Positions 7,385 through 13,953 of a stretch of DNA of 64,000 nt are shown here, piece after piece. Position 1 is the stretch's first letter, and every line of letters starts with the position of its first letter. The stretch is from assembly GCA_000403295.2 (NCBI GenBank), contig KE159611.1:62001-126000 (forward strand), given 5' to 3'. Below the pieces are notes generated by a model that did no database searches, was not told the DNA's origin, and worked only from the letters and a program-made list of their open reading frames with translations. Both the position numbers and the translations under genes were made by a program. Source of the stretch: Lachnospiraceae bacterium M18-1 (GTDB lineage Bacteria > Bacillota > Clostridia > Lachnospirales > Lachnospiraceae).

Positions 7385-8760
7385 CTATTGTAATCGGATC
7401 TGTATGTTCTTTTTTATTCCAATGTATTCTTTCAACCTGACAGCCTGAAAGGATTCCAGTATCTTCTGATGCTTTTGTTCCATACTCAGATGCATCCCTT
7501 CCCACAATCTTCCCCATGTCTCCATTATCTGTGCAATCATGTGCCCGATCTGGATCAGGTAATAATGGTTTTTGATCCCCTGGTAGTTTTTACTGAACAA
7601 GTGCTTCAAATAATATCCCTGATTCTTTTGCGTATTAAACCCTTCATTTTCTATTTTCCAGCGCATCCGCCCCTTCTCCACCAGATCGCATACATTCTTT
7701 TTTCTCACCGGCAGACTTGTCAAAAAACAGAACGACTTTTTTTCCTCACGTTCGATTTTGCACATCCCTCTTTTTATGGTCCGTTTCAGTTCCTCACCAT
7801 ACTCCATCAAATTGATTTTACATCCGTTATAGTCAATCTCATTTACATAATCATACCAGTATCGGCCATTTTTTATTTTCGTTTCCTTTCGGTTCTTTTC
7901 CAAGTCTTTCAGTTTTCTATATTCCTTTCCTACTGTCGGGATACTTCCCTCCTTAAATCGGATCAGATACTGCCACCGGTATTCCCCGCATTTCCGGAAA
8001 AATGGCTCACATGCATACAGGCTGTCCGCACATAGGCAGATATTTAATCTTGGAAACTGCTTCTTCAGCTTTTCCATCAGTCTCACACCTGCTTTCCTTT
8101 CGCAGTCCTGCTTGTCCATCTCTTTCCCATCATTTTCCACAAATTCGGTCATAATACTTACTACAATCTTGGGATGCAATACCAACTTTGCCTCCAGGAC
8201 ATAGTAATAATTCTCGCGGTATTCTTCCGGCTTGCCTTTGTGATGGATCCGGTACATGCATTTCGGATCCAGCGGCTTACGGCTGCTGTGTAACTGGGTC
8301 CCGTCTAAAATGATCTGCCAGTGTTTCTCTCCAATTCGCGCCCCTTGGAACGCCTTGCTCCGCAGCAGGCGGTACACCAGTTTCCAAATGACTTCCTGCA
8401 GAGATTCCGGCTCCAATTTTTCCAGATACCGGTTGATGGTCTCCCAGTAAGGGAGCTCGCGGACGGTTTCTTCCTCTGCGCATAGTTCCCAGATATTTTC
8501 AATCATGAGATCCGAATTGAATTCTTCACTTGTTTTTCTCATACTGCTGATGTAAAATATAGAAGAAAGGATACGGGTCATTAGGAGCACGGCAGACGGA
8601 TAGGTAATATAGCTTTGGTTTCTGGGATCCGGCAGTTTTTTCAGCAGTGGCACCAGATCCGGGAAGTAGTGCCGGATCAGTTTTGAGAGTTCACATGCAA
8701 GCCGGAGTTTCTGTAAGTTTTCCCGGGTTTCTTTTCTCGTAACCGCTATTCTCTTTTCAT
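7385..8760 (-). pseudogene. DDE transposase, frameshifted at codon 5
   Basis: The readable frame gives a transposase with DDE-type motifs: ILDGTQLH, LCADSLYAC, and RWKIENEGFNTQKNQGYYLK with the Glu of the Y-x-K-type region. A good start exists at 8760 (GAAGGAGG before ATG), but it reads M-K-R-E-stop; the long frame is at -1 to it. Inserting one A near 8750 would give MKREIAVTRKETRENLQKLR and join the main frame, so a one-base deletion has probably disabled it. The in-frame GTG at 8653 has no ribosome site. Programmed frameshifting is less likely because the slippery run is only four A. Confidence 0.75.
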
Positions 8761-8762
8761 GT

Positions 8763-8849
8763 AAAAAACCTCCTTCTTTTATGGGTGAAGATATGTTGTT
8801 GGGTTAATTACATTATCTCTCATTTTTCCATAAAATGGGAGGTTTTTTT
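8763..8849 (-). promoter_or_regulatory. Stem that can hide the transposase ribosome site
   Basis: Bases 8763-8784 and 8828-8848 form a near-perfect inverted repeat of about 20 bp (AAAAAACCTCC with GGAGGTTTTTT, and TTTTATGG with CCATAAAA) around a loop of about 43 bases. In a leftward transcript entering from outside the element, the CCTCC arm would pair with the GGAGG ribosome site. IS10 and IS50 use the same logic to block activation by outside promoters. Confidence 0.7.
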
Positions 8850-9481
8850 ATGATTTCCTACCTTTTTGTGATTTTAGCCAAAGTCATCAGATAATTTCTG
8901 CGTTTCTTCTATTATAATATACACAATACCCATAGAACACTCTGGTATTGGGGCCGAAAACCACCCGATTCGGATTTCTTTTTTCCGGAATTGCGCGTCA
9001 GACGGATATCTCATTAAAACTTAAAGTACGCCTGATCCGTAAAGAAACTTTTCCATAGATCATTTGGGAATGTCTGACAATCAATGACAGTAGCAGACCA
9101 TATCCCCTGTTTCGAATGCTATCCTAAATGAAAATGGGGATTCCCTTTATCCAGATGAATGATTTGTCCCATGTTTGATCTCCCTTGCCGGAACAGATGC
9201 TTTTTAAGTGAGCAACATATGAAACAGCCCCTGGTGTTTCATGGCTCATCTTTTTGTTCCATCCAACAGCTCTTTTATCCTGAGTGCGAAGAAAAAATTT
9301 CCCGCCTCTTTACCAAACCGTCTTAATGTCTTTAAATTACGTATGATTTCAAAACAAAAAATATTTAAGCGTCGGAGCTGTTCCATAAAAAAGATATAAA
9401 AGGACATCCACCGAAATAAAAAATGAAATGTCCTTTGGCATATACACTATTCAATTTTATGTACAAAGCAGTTTGCCACTG

Positions 9482-9732
9482 TTACGCCGCTTTCTGCAGG
9501 GGTCTCTGCGTTACATTCCCATCTCGAAAAGGATGTGCAATATTCATCTCCACATATTTTTCGATGATCTCGTCAAATGTGGACTGAGGCATCCTGCTAA
9601 TATTCTCCAACGCAGGCTGCAGATACATCAGCGGCGCAAAACGGAAGTTTCCTTTCGCAAGATTCACTGTCCTTACTCCTCCCGTGCCAGCTCTACCGAG
9701 TTCGTGATCCCCAGTTTATTTTGCAATGCCAT
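9482..9732 (-). pseudogene. Fic-domain protein, N-terminal fragment with internal deletion
   Basis: An ATG at 9732 with GAAAGGA upstream reads [19 protein letters not shown] and then a stop. In another frame follows [20 protein letters not shown], then [18 protein letters not shown], which reaches the catalytic HPFxxGN motif and then runs into unrelated sequence. Comparison with Fic proteins suggests about 45 residues are missing between LAREE and VNLAKG. The matching C-terminal half is at 5724-5990. The gene started 16 bases after the sensor kinase stop, so fic was once inside or just after the Bce regulatory operon. Confidence 0.75.
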
Positions 9733-9747
9733 CGTCATCATCCTTTC

Positions 9748-10869
9748 TTAAACAGGTGTTTCGTTTATAACATAGCTGCTTACCGGAAATTCCAGAACAA
9801 TACTCGTGCCGGTTCCATACTCTGACTGTGCATGGATCTCAATCCCCAATTTTCTGCACAGCTTCCGGCAGAGATAAAGTCCCATTCCGGTAGCCCGGTC
9901 ATTCTTACGTCCGTTGGTTCCTGTAAAACCTTTTTCAAAAATACGCGGCAGCTCTTCCTTTTTAATCCCCGCTCCGTTATCCTCTACAAGCAAATGGACG
10001 CAATTAGGAAAGGCTTCCGCAGTGATCCGGATACCGGCATTTTCCTTTGCCTTATATTTTGTACAGTTCAGGATCAGCTGATTCAGGATGAACAGGATCC
10101 ACTTCCGGTCTGTATATACCTTTTCTTCTCCACACCGTACCTCCACCTGGATCTGATTCTGGATCAGGTAATATTTATTTTTCAGGACTGCCTCCTCCGC
10201 GGTCGTCTGCAGATTGGTTTCCTGGATCACATAATCCTTGTATACCTCATCCGAGCGGGCATAGTACAGCGCCATGTCCACATAATTCTCCACCTTCTGG
10301 TTTTCCAGCGCGATCTGCCGGATTGTAGTATTCCCAGAAGCATTTCCACCCAAATATCCTGAATCGTTCTGTTCATATCTCCGGTTTTCGCACATCAGGG
10401 AAATACTGGTAATCGGTCCCTTGATCTCGTGAACCCAGCTTTCGATGTACTCCCGGTATTCCCGCTGTTCATCCTCCACCCGGCGGATCCGTTCGATAAC
10501 AGACTTGTTAGACCGGCGGATCATCTCCCGGTACAGCCGGTCCCCGATATGAGGAGATTCCGGCATCAGCTCACCCAGGAGGAATCTCTGGTCCACCTTG
10601 TCCAGTATATGCCCGACATGCGAAAAATAAGTTCTTCGTTCATGGTATTCATACAGTGTCCAGGCGGTAAGGATCAAAAGCCAGCAGATCAGGATGAGCG
10701 CGCAGGAATCCCATGGATATCCTGTAAGCAGAAGGAAACCGGTGAGCGCCAGCATGCAGGTTATGTGCAATAAGAAAAGCAGAAGCTTGTCCCTCAGAAA
10801 CACTCCGAAGGGCAGAGAGACTTCTTCCCAGAGGGTCTGTCCCTTTCTGATGCCTGATTCTACCTTCAT
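9748..10869 (-). CDS. Sensor histidine kinase, BceS-like
   Basis: About 373 residues from the ATG at 10869 (AAGGGAG upstream); an ATG at 10902 overlapping the regulator stop is possible. Two helices at about 28-50 and 55-74 have almost no outside loop, the intramembrane-sensing layout that needs a Bce transporter as sensor. The phosphorylated His is in ESWVHEIKGPI (about 147). The ATP-binding part shows N box (NQLILNCTKYK), G1 VEDNGAGI, F box and G2 GMGLYLC. It phosphorylates the regulator encoded just upstream. Its transporter genes are now 4.3 kb away because of insertions. Confidence 0.9.
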   Translation of the reverse strand: MKVESGIRKGQTLWEEVSLPFGVFLRDKLLLFLLHITCMLALTGFLLLTGYPWDSCALILICWLLILTAWTLYEYHERRTYFSHVGHILDKVDQRFLLGELMPESPHIGDRLYREMIRRSNKSVIERIRRVEDEQREYREYIESWVHEIKGPITSISLMCENRRYEQNDSGYLGGNASGNTTIRQIALENQKVENYVDMALYYARSDEVYKDYVIQETNLQTTAEEAVLKNKYYLIQNQIQVEVRCGEEKVYTDRKWILFILNQLILNCTKYKAKENAGIRITAEAFPNCVHLLVEDNGAGIKKEELPRIFEKGFTGTNGRKNDRATGMGLYLCRKLCRKLGIEIHAQSEYGTGTSIVLEFPVSSYVINETPV

Positions 10870-10898
10870 ATGCTGCGCTCCCTTCAATATCCTACGGA

Positions 10899-11564
10899 TC
10901 ATATATAATACCCAAGCCCTCTCCTGGTCCTGATAAAGTCGTGCATCCCGGCCCGATCCAGTTTTGTACGGATCCGTGTCATATTGACACTTAAGGTATT
11001 GTCATCAATGAATACCTGGTTATCCCAAAGGTATTCGATCAGATCCGCCCGGGAAACGATTTTTTCCTTGTTCAGAAACAGATAATGCATGATCTTCAAT
11101 TCATTTTTTGTCAGCTCCACAACCTGTCCGCGGAAAGAAAGACTGCCCCGGGCAATATCCAGCTCTGCCTCTCTGTGAGCCAGCTTTGTCACTTCTGAGC
11201 TGCCCCGCACGGTGCGCTTCAAGACCGCCGCTATATGTGCCAGCAGGATCGGCGCATGAAAGGGTTTGGTAATATAGTCATCCCCGCCCTTCATCAGACC
11301 GGTCAGTTCATCCATAGAATCGGTCCTGCTGGTCACAAAGATGATCGGGACCTCCGATGAAGCGCGGATCCTGCTGCAGATCTCAAAGCCGGATTCTCCC
11401 GGCAGGTTCAGATCCAGCAGCACCAGGTTCGGGCTGCAGGACAACACTTCTTCCGGTACGTTTGTAAAATCATCCAGCGCAGTTACCTGGTACAGAGCAT
11501 TTTCCAGAAGCAGTTTCAGTTCCTGACGGATAGCAGGTTCGTCTTCTACGATCAAAATATGCAT
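10899..11564 (-). CDS. OmpR/PhoB-type response regulator, BceR-like
   Basis: 221 residues. Receiver domain with acidic pair E7/D8, phosphorylated Asp at about 51 (LVLLDLNLPGESG), and Lys in DYITKPF. The C-terminal winged helix ends in the OmpR pattern TRIRTKLDRAGMHDFIRTRR followed by GLGYYI. The ATG at 11564 is chosen because GGAGA lies nine bases upstream and the protein then starts at HILIVEDE. It would activate the Bce transporter promoter after phosphorylation by the adjacent kinase. It heads a leftward unit with a consensus-like promoter at 11586-11614. Confidence 0.92.
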   Translation of the reverse strand: MHILIVEDEPAIRQELKLLLENALYQVTALDDFTNVPEEVLSCSPNLVLLDLNLPGESGFEICSRIRASSEVPIIFVTSRTDSMDELTGLMKGGDDYITKPFHAPILLAHIAAVLKRTVRGSSEVTKLAHREAELDIARGSLSFRGQVVELTKNELKIMHYLFLNKEKIVSRADLIEYLWDNQVFIDDNTLSVNMTRIRTKLDRAGMHDFIRTRRGLGYYI

Positions 11565-11585
11565 AGTATTTTCTCCTCTGCTTCC

Positions 11586-11614
11586 ATTATGACACAAGGA
11601 TTTCCTTTATACAA
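11586..11614 (-). promoter_or_regulatory. Promoter of the two-component genes
   Basis: On the minus strand TTGTAT (11609-11614) and CATAAT (11586-11591) are 17 bases apart, 22 bases before the ATG. The spacer includes the small inverted repeat AAGGA-AA-TCCTT. Confidence 0.6.
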
Positions 11615-11663
11615 TCGTAAAGATAAAATATTGATAATGGAGCGATGACCGGGCAGATGCCTT

Positions 11664-11891
11664 TCATACAAACCTTACAATTTCTTCAAAGCTCCTTTTG
11701 GGAACATAATAGTTTCTGGCCTCATCCAGATAGTATTTTAAACCGCCGTTTTCTCTCGGCCCAACAATGGTACTCTTATGTCCCGGTTTTCCAAAAGCCA
11801 CAACCAGCCGTATGGTCTCCTCTTCCGGAACAGAAAGCAGCTTCCATAATTTGATACGAAACAAATAATCAGATATAATGAATATTGACAC
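11664..11891 (-). pseudogene. C-terminal fragment, possibly of a nitroreductase-family protein
   Basis: 75 codons. The last 50 residues (IRLVVAFGKPGHKSTIV, YYLDEARNYYVPKRSFEEIV) resemble the end of FMN-dependent nitroreductases, which close with a basic residue plus hydrophobic SFEEIV-like segment. No flavin-binding N-terminal domain precedes it, and there is no ribosome site at the ATG. It is most likely a leftover of a gene deletion. The assignment to nitroreductases is from memory of the family pattern and is only moderate. Confidence 0.4.
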
Positions 11892-11918
11892 ACCATGTCA
11901 GGATATTCGTGTTATTAT
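11886..11918 (+). promoter_or_regulatory. Operator and extended -10 promoter of the WYL regulator gene
   Basis: TGACA (11886-11890) and TGTCA (11896-11900) form an inverted repeat with a five-base centre, followed by GGAT, five bases, and TGTTATTAT (11910-11918), a TGn-extended -10. The same arrangement with identical spacing occurs at 12881-12913. A protein on the inverted repeat would cover the -35 region. Confidence 0.75.
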
Positions 11919-11986
11919 ATAACAGAAACAAGAAATCCCCTGGGGCATACCTCTATGCCCATAGGAACGATCAGGAGGAAACACTG

Positions 11987-12883
11987 ATGCAGGAAAGCAG
12001 ATTATTTAAGATCCTATATCACTTACTTGATAAGGGCCGGGCTACCGCCCCGGAGCTGGCAGAAAAATTCGAGATATCGGTCCGAACGGTCTACAGAGAT
12101 ATTGACGCCTTAAGCGGAGCAGGTATTCCTGTTTATACGGAACCAGGCAGAAATGGCGGGATTTATTTATTGAATGATTTTGTCCTGGATAAAGCTGTTC
12201 TGTCTGAGAATGAAAAGCAGGAAATCCTTGCAGCATTGCAGAGTCTCCATATCACGCGGGAAATTGACAGCAGCCAGACCTTGCAAAAGCTTTCTGCAAT
12301 GTTTCAGCTCCATTCGGAAAATTGGCTTGAAGTGGATTTTTCCAGGTGGGGGAATCTAGGTTTTGACAGTGAAAAATTTAATCTTCTGAAATCGGCGGTC
12401 ATCCGGCGCAGGAATATCAAGATTCGTTATGCCGGTTCTTACGAAAAAATCAGTGAAAGAGTCGTGCAGCCATATAAGCTTGTCTACAAGGCAAAAGCTT
12501 GGTACTTACAAGCATTCTGCACTGAGAAACAAGACTGGCGCACCTTCAAATTAAATCGTATCTTAGATTTGGAGATGATGGAGGAAGGTTTTTTGCGCCG
12601 TAATCTTCCAGGATCGATCGATACTTCTAAGGAGAAATATCAACCGGTCACGCTTCGTTTTCCGAAAGAAATGGCATACCGGGTCTATGATGAGTTCGAT
12701 AAATCGCAGGTGCAGCGGCAGGACAACGGGGATTTGATCGCTACCGCAGACATGCCTCAAGATGCGTGGCTGACCGGATTTCTGCTTTCTTTTGGAACGC
12801 AGGTGGATATCCTTTCACCTGTTCATCTGAAAGAAGCAGTAGCAGAACAGGCAAAATTAATCTACGAAAAAAACAAAACATGA
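11987..12883 (+). CDS. YafY/DeoR-type HTH and WYL-domain transcriptional regulator
   Basis: 298 residues from the ATG at 11987 (AGGAGG eight bases upstream). An N-terminal winged HTH (LFKILYHLLDKGRATAPELA, then SVRTVYRDIDAL) is followed by a central WYL domain (VQPYKLVYKAKAWYLQAFC, FKLNRI) and a WCX-like C-terminal part. WYL proteins bind nucleotide-derived or single-stranded DNA ligands in some studied cases; the ligand here is unknown. The identical operators in front of this gene and the ClbS-like gene indicate autoregulation and control of its neighbour. The stop codon is part of the second operator. Confidence 0.9.
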   Translation: MQESRLFKILYHLLDKGRATAPELAEKFEISVRTVYRDIDALSGAGIPVYTEPGRNGGIYLLNDFVLDKAVLSENEKQEILAALQSLHITREIDSSQTLQKLSAMFQLHSENWLEVDFSRWGNLGFDSEKFNLLKSAVIRRRNIKIRYAGSYEKISERVVQPYKLVYKAKAWYLQAFCTEKQDWRTFKLNRILDLEMMEEGFLRRNLPGSIDTSKEKYQPVTLRFPKEMAYRVYDEFDKSQVQRQDNGDLIATADMPQDAWLTGFLLSFGTQVDILSPVHLKEAVAEQAKLIYEKNKT

Positions 12884-12913
12884 CACAGGATGTCAGGATT
12901 AGTCTGGTAAAAT
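12881..12913 (+). promoter_or_regulatory. Operator and extended -10 promoter of the ClbS-like gene
   Basis: TGACA (12881-12885), five bases, TGTCA (12891-12895), GGAT, five bases, then TGGTAAAAT (12905-12913). Spacing is identical to the copy at 11886-11918. It overlaps the stop codon of the WYL gene. Confidence 0.75.
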
Positions 12914-12965
12914 CATAAATGTAAGGCAAGCAAGATTTCAGGCAGATACAGAGAGGAGAATGAAT

Positions 12966-13514
12966 ATGGGCAGACCTGCAACAAAAACTGATTTATTGAC
13001 CGCTGCTAATACCAGCTTTGAAAAATTAAACACACTGATTTCCGGATTAACAGAACAGGAGCTGACAACACCTTTTGATTTTTCCGGTGATATGAAGAAA
13101 AAAGAGGCCCACTGGAAAAGGGATCTGAATCTCAGGGATATTTTGATCCATCTCTACGAATGGCATCAGCTTTTGCTGAACTGGGTGCAGTCAAACCAAA
13201 ACGGCGACAGGAAACCGTTTATTCCTGAGCCCTATAATTGGAGGACCTACAGAGATATGAATATAGAGTTTTGGAAAAAGCACCAAAGCACATCCCTGGA
13301 CGCCGCAAAAGACATGCTGCAAAAATCTCATGCCGAAGTTATGAAGCTCGCGGAATCATTTTCCAATGAAGAGTTGTTTTCCAAAGGGATTTATAAATGG
13401 GTCGGCGGAAGTTCTTTAGGCTCCTACTTTGTAAGTGTTACATCAAGTCACTATGACTGGGCCATGAAGAAATTAAAGGCACACAAAAAAATGCTGCCGA
13501 AATACAGAGTGTGA
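12966..13514 (+). CDS. ClbS/DfsB-family four-helix-bundle protein
   Basis: 182 residues. The sequence GRPATKTDLLTAANTSFEKL, KKEAHWKRDLNLRDILIHLY followed by EWHQLLLNW, and SVTSSHYDWAMKKLK matches the ClbS/DfsB family, which shares the DinB-like four-helix fold. ClbS, the founder, is a cyclopropane hydrolase that protects colibactin producers; most Firmicute members are uncharacterised and no colibactin cluster is seen here. ATG at 12966 is preferred over 12960 because GAGAGGAGA lies six bases upstream. It shares its operator with the WYL regulator and has its own terminator, so it is a monocistronic target. Confidence 0.85.
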   Translation: MGRPATKTDLLTAANTSFEKLNTLISGLTEQELTTPFDFSGDMKKKEAHWKRDLNLRDILIHLYEWHQLLLNWVQSNQNGDRKPFIPEPYNWRTYRDMNIEFWKKHQSTSLDAAKDMLQKSHAEVMKLAESFSNEELFSKGIYKWVGGSSLGSYFVSVTSSHYDWAMKKLKAHKKMLPKYRV

Positions 13515-13520
13515 TCAACG

Positions 13521-13552
13521 ATTCCCGGAAGTTTTAGATTTCCGGGAATTTT
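13521..13552 (+). terminator. Terminator of the ClbS-like gene
   Basis: ATTCCCGGAA pairs with TTCCGGGAAT across a nine-base loop and is followed by TTTTG. It begins six bases after the stop. Confidence 0.85.
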
Positions 13553-13610
13553 GTCAAAAAAAACCACCGTCCCCACAGCCTCTATTGTCTGCAAAAACAG
13601 TGATTTCTAG

Positions 13611-13683
13611 TGCGCGATCAGGGGCTCGAACCCTGGACACCCTGATTAAGAGTCAGGTGCTCTACCAACTGAGCTAATCGCGC
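13611..13683 (-). tRNA. tRNA-Lys (anticodon CTT)
   Basis: The acceptor arms GCGCGAT and ATCGCGC pair; the D arm contains AGCTCAGTTGGTAGAGC; the anticodon stem CTGA/TCAG encloses CTCTTAA with CTT; the T arm carries GGTTCGAGCCC. The CCA end is not encoded. Confidence 0.95.
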
Positions 13684-13880
13684 ATATTCAATTTTATTAC
13701 TTCGTACTATTTATTATTTCCTCAACAGCACAAAAGTTATTATATCCCATGACGACAAAAAAATCAAGTGTTTTTTTTATTTTTTTGAAGTTTTTCTTAA
13801 ATATTTGTAATAGTTCGTTGAAATGCCTGTCCTCACACATGCGCAAAGGGACAAATGCTGCTGTTTTTCCAGTTTCTTTT

Positions 13881-13908
13881 TAAAAACCCCCGCAGCAGTC
13901 TGCGAGGG
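13881..13908 (-). terminator. Terminator of the transglutaminase-like gene
   Basis: On the minus strand CCCTCGCAG and CTGCGGGGG pair with a short loop and are followed by TTTTTA. It lies about 45 bases after the stop. Confidence 0.75.
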
Positions 13909-13953
13909 TTCTTAAACTCATTTTATCTCTTTTGTATCGTCACAGGGAAAGAA

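Larger units (their letters stand above)
7223..9380 (-). mobile_element. Insertion sequence, IS4-like, 2158 bp, with 9-bp target duplication
   Basis: The ends are CAGCTCTGACGCTTAAAT (7223-7240) and ATTTAAGCGTCGGAGCTG (9363-9380), inverted with one mismatch. The flanks TTCCATAAA at 7214-7222 and 9381-9389 are identical, the expected target duplication. One leftward DDE transposase gene occupies 7385-8760. The remaining 530 bases (8850-9380) contain no gene I can support; a single TATAAT-like sequence occurs near 8914. The intact duplication indicates a fairly recent single insertion. It landed next to the hicAB promoter. Confidence 0.9.

Noticed and set aside
8651..8653. GTG at 8653 as the transposase start
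   Set aside because: No ribosome site precedes it and the conserved frame continues upstream to a point just after a well-placed ATG, which indicates a frameshift instead.
9428..9751. 107-codon rightward frame
   Set aside because: It is antisense to the fic N-terminal fragment and lacks a ribosome site and family resemblance.
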